The position numbers were made by a program, and so were the translations under genes. The notes below the pieces were generated by a model, which searched no databases, was not told where the DNA came from, and worked only from the letters and a program-made list of their open reading frames with translations. Positions 8,093-15,563 of a DNA stretch of 27,821 nucleotides are shown one piece after another. Positions within the stretch are counted from its first letter, which is position 1, and each line of letters opens with the position of its first letter. The stretch is from JAIEPT01 sp038217425 (GTDB lineage: Bacteria; Planctomycetota; Planctomycetia; Gemmatales; Gemmataceae), in assembly GCA_038217425.1 (NCBI GenBank), contig JBBQPM010000086.1, positions 1 to 27,821 on the forward strand, given 5' to 3'.

Positions 8093-8165
8093 GGGTGAGG
8101 TACTCCGAACCCCTGGGATAGGCGCCGGCAAGCGATAAGTCCCCGGGGTTTGGAGTACCTCACCC
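8093..8165. terminator. Bidirectional hairpin between converging genes
   Basis: The arms 8093-8113 (GGGTGAGGTACTCC...) and 8145-8165 are complementary over 21 bp with one mismatch, around a 31-nt loop. The structure fills the space between the ends of the DUF1501 gene and the ceramidase-like gene, so it may end or protect both transcripts. There is no T-tract, so a repeat-derived element is also possible. Confidence 0.6.
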
Positions 8166-8182
8166 GCGGGGCTTGTGGTTGA

Positions 8183-9577
8183 TCACTTCGACGCTTCGGC
8201 GATGAGCGCCTGCAGCGTCTCCACGATCCGCGGCGACGCGCCGATTTCCAGGTAACTGGAACGTGCCCGCCAGGTTTCGTAGCCGCCCATCTCGTGCTGC
8301 GCCGGCGTCGGCAAGTAGCCGTTGTAGCCGTTGGCGAGCGAGATCACGCACACCTTTTTTCCCGGATTCTTCTTCTTGATCTCCAAGCCGATCTCCGCGA
8401 AGACTTCGCACGGAATCGTCGTGAGCGTCAAGTCGCCGATCGTGTGGGCTTGCAGGTTGAGCTTCACGGCGTCGGGGAACTTCGCGAGCAGGACCGATTC
8501 GCGCGCGTAGATCTCGGCCGTCGTGGCGAGCCCCTTCTTGCCCTTGGCCTGGTCGAGGATCTCGCGGGCCCTTTGCAGCGCTTCCGCGTTCGGCTTGCGG
8601 ACCTGGAACTCGACCTCGCGCAGCGCCGAGCCGAGCTTGACGTCGCGGCGAAAGGCGATCTTTTGGTACGCCTTGACCGTGTTCTGCGCCACGCTGCCGG
8701 CGACGACGGCGATCTGTTCGCCCGGCATGCGTTTGGGGGGACTGGGGTCGGCGAAGTTGACGTTGTTGACGTCGCCGCTGGCCCCGTTGGACATCATGCC
8801 GACAAAGTGCTCGTCCGCCTGGAGGAGCGCCTTGAGCCGTTCGGCGTAGGCGCCGAAATAGTCGGCGGAGAGATCGGGGTTGCCGCCGACATAGTGCAGG
8901 CCGTAATTGGCGAAGACGGCGATCGGCTTGCCGGCGAGATCCTGGACTGCGAGAATCGTGATCTCCGGATCTACGGGCCCGGCCTGTGCGTCGAGCGCCG
9001 GGTTGGCGCGGCCCGGATTCATCTTGACCTTGTCGTCTTTCGTGCCGAACGGGTTGAGCGGCATCATTCCCGGCTTCAGCTTCCAGCGACGATTGAAGAG
9101 TTGTGTGTTGTCGCTGCCGACGCCCCAACCGATCTGTGCGGGAACGCGCCGTTCGTACGCTTTTTCGACTCCCTCGGCAATCCTGGTCGGTAGGTAATCG
9201 ACGTAGTCGGGATCCGGGTCGCTTTGAAAGACGCCGGCGACGGTCGGGGCGCTGTGCGTGTGCGTGGCCGAGATGCAGATTTGCTGTGGCGGAATGCCCG
9301 TTCGGCCCGCGATCAGCTTCTTCGCGCGGTCGATGATCGGACGCGGGATCATGCAGCTATCGACGACGACGAGGACAAGCTTCTGGGCGCCGTCGTCCAG
9401 CACCAGACAGCGGGCGTGCAGCGGGTCGTGCGCCTTGCTGACGAAACGGTCGGACATGCCGCCGTTCACGGAGATGGGAAACTTCTGCGGATTGACGTTG
9501 ATCGCGTAGGCGCCGGCTTTGAACTCGGCGTTCGCGAAACTCGGGGTGAGGAGCAAGACCAGGAAAAGCCAACGCAT
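8183..9577 (-). CDS. Secreted neutral/alkaline ceramidase-like hydrolase
   Basis: The 464-residue protein has a signal peptide (MRWLFLVLLLTPSFANA, cleavage near 17). It matches the N-terminal catalytic domain of neutral ceramidases: SATHTHSAP (103-111, with His106 and His108 as likely zinc ligands), NYGLHYVGG with His228, and NGASGDVNN (264-272). Known members cleave the amide bond of ceramide. In planctomycetes most are shorter than true ceramidases, lack the C-terminal Ig-like domain, and have unknown substrates; a general amidase on lipids or sugars is possible. The gene begins 6 nt after queG and is probably the last gene of a three-gene transcript starting at 11007. A second member without a signal peptide lies at 18788-20230. 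Confidence 0.85.
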   Translation of the reverse strand: MRWLFLVLLLTPSFANAEFKAGAYAINVNPQKFPISVNGGMSDRFVSKAHDPLHARCLVLDDGAQKLVLVVVDSCMIPRPIIDRAKKLIAGRTGIPPQQICISATHTHSAPTVAGVFQSDPDPDYVDYLPTRIAEGVEKAYERRVPAQIGWGVGSDNTQLFNRRWKLKPGMMPLNPFGTKDDKVKMNPGRANPALDAQAGPVDPEITILAVQDLAGKPIAVFANYGLHYVGGNPDLSADYFGAYAERLKALLQADEHFVGMMSNGASGDVNNVNFADPSPPKRMPGEQIAVVAGSVAQNTVKAYQKIAFRRDVKLGSALREVEFQVRKPNAEALQRAREILDQAKGKKGLATTAEIYARESVLLAKFPDAVKLNLQAHTIGDLTLTTIPCEVFAEIGLEIKKKNPGKKVCVISLANGYNGYLPTPAQHEMGGYETWRARSSYLEIGASPRIVETLQALIAEASK

Positions 9578-9583
9578 GGGGGG

Positions 9584-10627
9584 TTACTCGGCAAGGGGAT
9601 GACGTTGTTCGATGCGCTTGATCGCCCAGTCGGCAGCTTCGCGCACCACTTCTTCGGCATCGTCGCATAGCGCACGAAGGATGTCCAGCGCCGATCGGCC
9701 GCCGACGTTGCCCAGCACCAAAAGGACGTTGCGGACGAAATGCCGACGCTTGGTCCGAAAGATCGGCGTGCCGCGAAAGAGCGAGTGAAACGCCGACTCG
9801 CTAAGTTGCGCGAGCGTCAACAAGTCGTGACCTTCGTATTCGGGCCGCGGTTGCAGAAGGGGTTCGAGGCCTACGGGCGATTTGCGATTCCACGGGCAGA
9901 CTTCCTGGCAGACGTCGCAGCCGAAGATCCAGTCGCCCAGGCCGGGACGCAATTCGAGCGGGACGGCGCCTTTCTTTTCGATCGTGAGATAGCTGATGCA
10001 GAGCCGGGCGTCGAGTTTGCCCGGCGCCGTGAACGCCTGCGTGGGGCAGGCGTCGAGGCACGCGGTGCAGGTGCCGCAGTGAAATCGACCGAACGGCTCG
10101 TCGGCTTCGAGGGGAACATCCAGCAGGAGGGCGCCGAGGAAGAGATAGCTGCCGAGCCGTTTGTGCAGCAACATGGTGTTCTTACCGATCCAGCCGAGCC
10201 CGGCACGGCGCGCGAAGTCGCGTTCCAGGAGCGGCGCGGTGTCGACGACGCCTCGGCCTCGAACTTCGGGATGGCGGGTCTGAATCTGTTCCAGGAGTCG
10301 ATTGAGTTTGTCGCGCAGGACGTCGTGATAATCCCAGCCCAGGGCGTAGCGGGCAATCTTGCCGGGCCGAGCGGGGAAGTGCGCAGGGCGGTAGTTGAGG
10401 CCGACCATGACGACGCTGCGCACTTCGGGGAGGATCGACGCCGGATGCCGGCGCGCTTCGCGCTGTCGATTCATGTATTCCATCTCGCCAGCGCAGCCCT
10501 GATCGAGCCACTCGGCGAGTCGTTCGAAACCGTCCGCATTTTCCGCAGGAGCGACGCCGACGAGTTCGAAGCCAAGGGCACGGGCGAGCTGGACTACAGT
10601 TTCTTTTTCAAGACGATGGTGGGCCAT
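9584..10627 (-). CDS. queG: Epoxyqueuosine reductase QueG
   Basis: QueG reduces epoxyqueuosine to queuosine in the wobble position of tRNAs with GUN anticodons, using cobalamin and two [4Fe-4S] clusters in the cytoplasm. The 347-residue protein shows the full family layout. The N-terminal cobalamin domain contains VVMVGLNYR (72-80) and VVDTAPLLERDFARRAGLGW (127-146), with the conserved Asp129. The ferredoxin-like part has C184-x2-C187-x2-C190-x3-C194P, an isolated C210, and C237-x2-C240-x3-C244P. A short HEAT-like C-terminus (about 285-345) follows. The ATG at 10627 lies 34 nt inside the end of the upstream lipoprotein gene; no later in-frame start fits the conserved N-terminus. No other queuosine gene is in the window. 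Confidence 0.95.
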   Translation of the reverse strand: MAHHRLEKETVVQLARALGFELVGVAPAENADGFERLAEWLDQGCAGEMEYMNRQREARRHPASILPEVRSVVMVGLNYRPAHFPARPGKIARYALGWDYHDVLRDKLNRLLEQIQTRHPEVRGRGVVDTAPLLERDFARRAGLGWIGKNTMLLHKRLGSYLFLGALLLDVPLEADEPFGRFHCGTCTACLDACPTQAFTAPGKLDARLCISYLTIEKKGAVPLELRPGLGDWIFGCDVCQEVCPWNRKSPVGLEPLLQPRPEYEGHDLLTLAQLSESAFHSLFRGTPIFRTKRRHFVRNVLLVLGNVGGRSALDILRALCDDAEEVVREAADWAIKRIEQRHPLAE

Positions 10628-11007
10628 TCATTCGCTTTGGATTCGACGGTGAATTCGAGGGGCGTTTCTTTGGGTCTGGTGTAGCGTTTGTCGAAGTCGG
10701 GGAAGTCTTTAGGCTTCTTCCTGTCGGCATTGTAGCTGGGGGGATCGACGGTGACCTTGTAGACGCCTGGGTAGACGCCGTCGGTGAGGGAATGGGTGCC
10801 GACGACGAACTTGCCGTCTTTGATTTCGCCGAGGCAGGAGACGGGGGCCTTGTCTCCGGGGACGTCTTTGGGATGAAGGTGAATGCGTCCGCCGACGAGC
10901 GGCGCGCCCCCTTCGACCTGAATGGAGCCGGTGACGGGATACTTACTCTTGCCGCACCCAGCTGAAAAGAGGGAACCCAGGAGTGCGGCAAGAAAAAGAA
11001 AGCGCAT
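10594..11007 (-). CDS. Small lipoprotein with carboxypeptidase-regulatory-like fold
   Basis: The 137-residue protein starts with a lipoprotein signal (MRFLFLAALLGSLFSAGC), with the lipobox FSAGC placing the acylated cysteine at residue 18. The mature part begins with YPVTGSIQVEGGAPLVGGRIHLHP and continues with GKFVVGTHSLTDGVYPGVYKVTV. This is the strand order of the transthyretin-like regulatory domain found in many short planctomycete lipoproteins. It ends with the repeated basic tail LKKKL. Function is unknown; it is likely anchored to a membrane and may bind other envelope components. It is the first gene of a likely operon with queG, whose start it overlaps by 34 nt. A candidate promoter lies at 11047-11075. 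Confidence 0.78.
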   Translation of the reverse strand: MRFLFLAALLGSLFSAGCGKSKYPVTGSIQVEGGAPLVGGRIHLHPKDVPGDKAPVSCLGEIKDGKFVVGTHSLTDGVYPGVYKVTVDPPSYNADRKKPKDFPDFDKRYTRPKETPLEFTVESKANEWPTIVLKKKL

Positions 11008-11046
11008 GAGGGAGCCCCGGGGTGAGGGGAGGTGATTTCGCTGTAT

Positions 11047-11075
11047 ATTATAGCCCGCGGATGACTTGCAGCCCA
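11047..11075 (-). promoter_or_regulatory. Candidate sigma70-type promoter of the lipoprotein-queG operon
   Basis: On the minus strand a perfect TATAAT (11052-11047) is preceded by a 17-nt spacer and TGGGCT (11075-11070), which matches the -35 consensus at three positions. Transcription would start near 11040, about 33 nt before the ATG at 11007. The perfect -10 and the distance support it; the -35 is weak. Confidence 0.45.
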
Positions 11076-11135
11076 GTACGGAGCCGGGGGTGGGCGCGTC
11101 GGCAAAAATAATCCATCCTTCCCAGATTGTTCATC

Positions 11136-11164
11136 TTGTTTTTCGCATGAGATTGGCTTATAGT
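11136..11164 (+). promoter_or_regulatory. Weak upstream promoter candidate for the TIGR03000 gene
   Basis: TTGTTT (11136-11141), a 17-nt spacer and TATAGT (11159-11164) form a possible promoter in an AT-rich stretch. If used, the leader of the downstream gene would be about 270 nt. It is weaker than the pair at 11245-11273. Confidence 0.3.
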
Positions 11165-11244
11165 TAGGGTGCTTTGGGAGAGATGGGATGTCGCTGGAAA
11201 TTCGGTTAAAAACCTGGAAATGTTGCATTTAACCCAATTTACTG

Positions 11245-11273
11245 TTGACTCTAAATTTAACCATCTTTACTAT
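11245..11273 (+). promoter_or_regulatory. Candidate sigma70 promoter of the TIGR03000 gene
   Basis: TTGACT (11245-11250), a spacer of exactly 17 nt, and TACTAT (11268-11273) match the consensus at five and four of six positions. The predicted start near 11280 lies about 160 nt before the ATG at 11440. It also lies only a few bases before the left arm of the possible leader stem. Confidence 0.5.
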
Positions 11274-11279
11274 TCACCA

Positions 11280-11439
11280 CAGAAGTCAACTTTTCACATG
11301 AACTCACGTCATACGGAAGAACAAAGCTCTTTTCGGGAAGAGCTTGCGTGTTTTTATGGGTCAAGTCAGTGGGTTCCGCAATCTCAGGCTGGGGACAGCA
11401 CGGGCTTACGGAAGTTGACTTATTTTGCGGAGGTTTCCC
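11280..11439 (+). promoter_or_regulatory. AT-rich 5' leader with possible closing stem and hairpin
   Basis: The likely untranslated leader starts with AAGTCAACTT (11283-11292), which is complementary over 10 bp to AAGTTGACTT (11412-11421), just 7 nt before the GGAGG ribosome site (11429-11433). Inside lies a perfect 8-bp hairpin, AAGCTCTT/AAGAGCTT (11334-11341 and 11348-11355). Together this is the shape of a regulatory RNA whose closing stem sits next to the ribosome site. However, each 10-mer is itself a near-palindrome (AAGT-N2-ACTT), so the pair could equally be two operator sites for a DNA-binding dimer. I do not recognise a known riboswitch class. No convincing gene is seen here. Confidence 0.4.
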
Positions 11440-12156
11440 ATGTATAGCGTAGTGTTGATGATGGCGATGTCGGGCGGCGCCGATGCCGTCGATTTTGGTC
11501 GCCGTGGTTGCAGCAGTAGCTGCTCGTCCAGCGCGGTCTATTGCACCAGCGCCCCTGTTTATTCGCATCCGGTGCAGGCGCCGGAATGCAATGGATCCCA
11601 CTCGTCCTGCTCCTCGTCCTGCTCGGCTTCCTGCGGTAACGGTCACCGCTTCCGTCTGTTCGGTCGTCGGCATCACCGTTGCGGCGGTGGCTCCGATTCC
11701 TGCAGCAACGGCAACGGCTACGGCAACGGCTACGCCTGCTCCTCGTCGGTCGTCGTTTGCGGCGGCGGCGGCGTTGTTTGCGGCGGCGGCGTTGTGAACC
11801 CGCCCGCTCCTCCCGTCAATCCGCCGGCGCCCCCGGTGAACCCCCCGGGCACCAATCCTCCCGGCACCAATCCCCCGCCTCCCCCCGCCACCCCGGGCAC
11901 GCGTCCCCAGGCTCAGATTAACGCTCCGGCCACCATCCTCGTTCACGTGCCCGCCGGCGCCGTTCTGACCATTGATGGCGCTCGTACCGTGCAGACCTCC
12001 AGCACGCGCACCTTCACCACCCCCGCTCTCAGCACCGGCGTCTACACGTTCTCGGTCGCTGTCGGCGATGCCGTCCAAACGCGCGACATCAATGTCGTCG
12101 GTGGCCGCACCACCGAAGTGAACTTCAGCTTCCCCGTCCAAGTCGCCACGCGCTAA
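11440..12156 (+). CDS. Cys/Ser/Gly-rich TIGR03000-domain protein
   Basis: The 238-residue protein has three parts. The N-terminal region (about 22-110) is low complexity, with twelve cysteines set among Ser and Gly runs (CSSSCSSS, CNGSHSSCSSSCSASC, CGGGGVVCGGG). A proline-rich linker (about 118-155) repeats NPPAPPV and NPPGT. The C-terminal 80 residues are a TIGR03000 domain, a family known from planctomycetes: PATILVHVPAGAVLTIDG, SSTRTFTTPAL, YTFSVAV. The MYSVVLM start is typical of this family; cells may export it by an unusual signal, since no standard one is obvious. A surface or cell-wall location is an inference from composition. The ATG at 11440 follows GGAGG by 6 nt, and a TTG 15 nt earlier is not needed. 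It has its own promoter region and terminator. Confidence 0.85.
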   Translation: MYSVVLMMAMSGGADAVDFGRRGCSSSCSSSAVYCTSAPVYSHPVQAPECNGSHSSCSSSCSASCGNGHRFRLFGRRHHRCGGGSDSCSNGNGYGNGYACSSSVVVCGGGGVVCGGGVVNPPAPPVNPPAPPVNPPGTNPPGTNPPPPPATPGTRPQAQINAPATILVHVPAGAVLTIDGARTVQTSSTRTFTTPALSTGVYTFSVAVGDAVQTRDINVVGGRTTEVNFSFPVQVATR

Positions 12157-12227
12157 ATTCCCTCAAGACAGTGAGGAAGCCTGGGCCGAACTGTCGCGCG
12201 GAACTCTTAAAGGGAATATCGTTCAAA

Positions 12228-12260
12228 GGGAGGACCATCTCGGTCCTCCCGTTTTCGTTT
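12228..12260 (+). terminator. Rho-independent terminator
   Basis: GGGAGGACC (12228-12236) and GGTCCTCCC (12242-12250) form a perfect 9-bp stem with a 5-nt loop, followed by GTTTTCGTTT. This is a good intrinsic terminator for the TIGR03000 gene, and it separates it from the AsmA-like gene. Confidence 0.85.
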
Positions 12261-12396
12261 GATAACCTCGGCACTCTTCGCAGTCTGGGGTCCGCGCTCG
12301 CCAACGGAGATTGACCCCCCCGAGCCATTCACGTATCATCCCCGCCGGGACCATGGAATCGGTCCGCTCACGGGTTCAGGGAAGATCGAGGCATTC

Positions 12397-15300
12397 ATGG
12401 CCGGGCGAAAGTGGTTTGTCCGGGGCGTGGTCTTTTCCATCGTGGGGAGTTGCCTCGTCGGCATCCTCCTCTATCAACGCTGGACCAACTCCGCCGCCGT
12501 TCGCGAACAAGTCATCGCGTCGCTGCGCCAACTCTTTCCAGGCGCCAGCGTCAACGTCGATTCCGCGCACCTACGCATCCTCGGCGGCATTCAGGTCTAC
12601 GAAATTCGCATCGCCCGCAAGGACGACGACGCCAAGAACGACATCCTCCACATCCCCAGCGCCATTGTCTACCACGATAAGGAAAGGGTGCTCCACGGCG
12701 AACTCTCGATTCGCAAGGTCGAACTCTTTCAGCCGCGCTTGCGCCTCCAGCGACTCGCCGACGGCAAATGGAACTTCGAAGGCCTCGCCAGCACTTCCTC
12801 GGGCCCGTCGACGCAACCGATTCCGACGCTCGTCATCCACAACGGCACCGCCGTCCTCGAAGATCGTACCGACGGAACCACGTCCTCGCTCGAGATCGGC
12901 GACATCCAGGTCACACTCGTCAACGACCCGCTCCCGGTGGTCACGCTGGAAGGCACCGCAAACTCCCCGACCATCGGCAAACTGGCCGTGCAAGGCGCCT
13001 TTCAGCGTCTGGGGGGCAAGGCTCAACTCCAGGCGCGGCTCGACAACATGCCCCTCACCACCAAGCTCGCGCGGAAACTCGCCGCGTTCTGCCCGACGGG
13101 GTTCCTGAGCAATCTCGAAATCGAAGGCGCCATCGACGTGCAGACTACCGTCGATTTCGCGCCCGATCAGACGCCGAGCCTCAGCTACGATCTCCAGGTG
13201 AAGTTACGTAAGACCTCGATTCGCCATCCGGACCTGCCGATCCCCCTTGAGGACGTGACGGCGCAGCTTCAGGTGCGCAACCAGCAAATCCGCCTCGACG
13301 ACGTGACGGCGCGTTCGGGCCGAACCACCTTCAAGGGCCGGGGCATCGGCTTCTTGCCCGACCCGGTCCAGTCCTTCGAAGCCGAGCTGGCGATCGATCA
13401 TCTGCATCTGGACGAGGCGCTCCTCGCGCGGTTGCCGGACAAGCTGCGCGAACTCGCCAAGAAATACAGCCCCGAAGGCGACGTCGGCCTGCGCGTCCTG
13501 TGCGCCCGGCAAGACGGGAAATGGACGACCCTGCAGCGACTGGGCGAAGGGACGCTGTCCACGGTGACGCTCACTCCCGAGCGTGCGGCGGGAACCTTTT
13601 ACAAGTTCCCGTACCGCGTCGCCGAGGTGGGGGGGACGATCAAGGTCGACCTGGCCAGCGACCGCGCGACCATCGATCTCACGGGCCAGGCGGCGGGTCA
13701 GCCCGTTTCGATTCGCGGCTACTGGCAAGGCGACGCGCTCGCCGCCGACGGGCAGATCGACCTGGAGGCGAAACGCATTCCGGTCGAAGAAAAGCTGCTG
13801 GCCGCCCTGCCGCCTTTGACGCAGAAGGCGGTGCGTTCGTTCAATCCCACGGGCATCATCGACGTCAAGGGGCTGGTGCGCCATAAGCCGGGCGAGCCGA
13901 AGATTCACACGGAGTTTCACATCGACATCCTCGAGGCGCGGGCGAACTGGAACCAGTTCCCCTACCCGGTCGAGCGCATCACGGGGCGTTTGCACGTGAC
14001 GCCTATGGGGCTTGAAGTCCGCGATCTGATCGGCCATCGCAAAGAGGGGACGATCAAGATCCACGCCACCATGACGACGCCGGACCAGTTCGAGACGAAC
14101 CAGCTCGACCTCGCTTTGCAGGCCACCAAGATCCCCATCGACGAGGAATTCAAGGGAGCGTTCAAGGAGCAACCGAACCTGCAGCGCGCCTGGGAAAACT
14201 TCAGTCCCAGCGGCCAGGTCGACTTCGGCCTGCGGCTTGATCGCGATTCGCAAAACAAAGAGGACATCAAGATCGACATCACGCTCGCGGGCTGCTCCTC
14301 TCAGCCCATCTTTTTCCCCTACCGCCTGAATCAGCTCGTCGGTAAGTTTCGCTACTTCAAGAATCGCATCGACCTCTCCGACTTTCAGGCCAGCCATGGC
14401 AAGACCAAACTTCGGCTCGACCAGGGTTACGTCGACCTGCATCGCGGCGGCTACTACGCCAACTTCAAGGCGCTCACGTTCGAAGACCTCGTCCCCGACG
14501 CCGCCTTCGTCGACGCGCTCCCGGGCAAGATGAAGACGTTCGTCCGCACGATGGCTTGCCAGGATGTGATTCAGCTGCAAACGGATCTGGTGATCCTGCA
14601 AGGCGCGGAGCCGGGCGTCTCCCCCGATATTTATTGGGACGCCAAGATGAAGCTCACAAACGCCGCCGTTCATCCGGGCGTGACCCTCGCGGACGTCACC
14701 GGCGAAGTCGCCTGCGTGGGCAGGTACGACGGCAGACAAATCGTCGGCATCCAGGGCAACCTCGACCTCAAGACCGCGCACCTTTTCGGACAGCCGTTCG
14801 TCAACCTCCTGGCCAAGATCGAAGTCAAGAACGCCTCGCCTGACATCCTGCACATGAACCTCAAGGCCAACCTCTTCGACGGCGAAGTCATCGGCCAAAT
14901 GCGCTTCGAGTTTAACTCCACGCTGCGCTACGAAATGAACCTCACCGCGTCGCGCGTCGACTTGCAGAAGTTCGCCATGCTCAACTTCGGCAAAGACGCC
15001 GAGATGAGCGGCTTCGCCTTCGCCCGCCTGGTCCTCACCGGCAACGGTTCGAGCTTCGATTCGCTCGAAGGGCACGGCTCGCTCGACGTCCCCACGGGAA
15101 AACTCAAGACGCTGCCGATCCTGCTCGACCTGATCAAATTCCTGGGCCTGCGCTGGCCGGACCGGACGGCGTTCGAAGAGCTGCACGCGATCTTCAATTT
15201 CAGCGGCAGACGCGTGCTGCTGCGGCGGATGGAGTTGCTCGGCAACGCCGTCAGTTTTAGCGGCAAAGGCGAAGTGAACGTCGACGGCACCGACGTCGCG

Positions 15301-15549
15301 GTCGACTTCTTTCCCAGCTGGGGCCGAATCGAGGATCTGATGCCGCGCGCGGCCCGGCCGCTCACGCCGACGATTACCAAGAATCTGCTCGTCATCGAGA
15401 TGCGCGGCAAGATCACCAAGAACGCCGACGATTTGAAGTTCACCAAACGCCCGATGCCGGTGCTGATCGATCCGCTGGTCAACCTGCGCGATCGCCTGAT
15501 GCAGTTGCCGATGCCGGCGCTGGAACCGATCCGAGATTTTCCGAGATGA
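12397..15549 (+). CDS. AsmA/YhdP-like envelope protein with ~120-residue internal repeats
   Basis: The start at 12397 (GAGG 5 nt upstream) gives 1050 residues: a basic N-terminus, one membrane segment (about 9-29, VRGVVFSIVGSCLVGILLYQRW) and a very long periplasmic part rich in beta strands. The last 250 residues resemble the AsmA C-terminal domain (SRVDLQKFAML, SLDVPTGKLKTLPILLDLIKFLGL). Proteins of this group (AsmA, TamB, YhdP) are thought to form hydrophobic grooves that carry phospholipids between membranes. A motif of the type hydrophobic-Pro-x2-Leu-Pro-x-Lys...Pro-x-Gly-x-hydrophobic-Asp recurs near residues 232, 358, 483, 603 and 720. A second motif, FPY-x6-Gly or a variant, recurs near 282, 404, 521, 640 and 762. 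The LptF/LptG-type permease starts 14 nt downstream, so the two probably work together. Confidence 0.82.
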   Translation: MAGRKWFVRGVVFSIVGSCLVGILLYQRWTNSAAVREQVIASLRQLFPGASVNVDSAHLRILGGIQVYEIRIARKDDDAKNDILHIPSAIVYHDKERVLHGELSIRKVELFQPRLRLQRLADGKWNFEGLASTSSGPSTQPIPTLVIHNGTAVLEDRTDGTTSSLEIGDIQVTLVNDPLPVVTLEGTANSPTIGKLAVQGAFQRLGGKAQLQARLDNMPLTTKLARKLAAFCPTGFLSNLEIEGAIDVQTTVDFAPDQTPSLSYDLQVKLRKTSIRHPDLPIPLEDVTAQLQVRNQQIRLDDVTARSGRTTFKGRGIGFLPDPVQSFEAELAIDHLHLDEALLARLPDKLRELAKKYSPEGDVGLRVLCARQDGKWTTLQRLGEGTLSTVTLTPERAAGTFYKFPYRVAEVGGTIKVDLASDRATIDLTGQAAGQPVSIRGYWQGDALAADGQIDLEAKRIPVEEKLLAALPPLTQKAVRSFNPTGIIDVKGLVRHKPGEPKIHTEFHIDILEARANWNQFPYPVERITGRLHVTPMGLEVRDLIGHRKEGTIKIHATMTTPDQFETNQLDLALQATKIPIDEEFKGAFKEQPNLQRAWENFSPSGQVDFGLRLDRDSQNKEDIKIDITLAGCSSQPIFFPYRLNQLVGKFRYFKNRIDLSDFQASHGKTKLRLDQGYVDLHRGGYYANFKALTFEDLVPDAAFVDALPGKMKTFVRTMACQDVIQLQTDLVILQGAEPGVSPDIYWDAKMKLTNAAVHPGVTLADVTGEVACVGRYDGRQIVGIQGNLDLKTAHLFGQPFVNLLAKIEVKNASPDILHMNLKANLFDGEVIGQMRFEFNSTLRYEMNLTASRVDLQKFAMLNFGKDAEMSGFAFARLVLTGNGSSFDSLEGHGSLDVPTGKLKTLPILLDLIKFLGLRWPDRTAFEELHAIFNFSGRRVLLRRMELLGNAVSFSGKGEVNVDGTDVAVDFFPSWGRIEDLMPRAARPLTPTITKNLLVIEMRGKITKNADDLKFTKRPMPVLIDPLVNLRDRLMQLPMPALEPIRDFPR

Positions 15550-15563
15550 GTTAAGGAGTCGTG

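Noticed and set aside
9740..10684. 314-residue frame antisense to queG
   Set aside because: QueG is unmistakable on the other strand; the antisense product has no motif.
11169..11447. 92-residue frame upstream of the TIGR03000 gene
   Set aside because: It spans the best promoter and the leader, lacks a ribosome site and recognisable motifs, and ends just past the real start codon.
11580..11900. Simple repeats in the TIGR03000 gene considered as a CRISPR or tandem repeat array
   Set aside because: They are short Ser/Gly/Pro codon repeats in a coding frame, without regular spacers.
12259..12396. 46-residue N-terminal extension of the AsmA-like protein
   Set aside because: It begins inside the preceding terminator tail. 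The ATG at 12397 has a ribosome site and is directly followed by a basic stretch and membrane segment.
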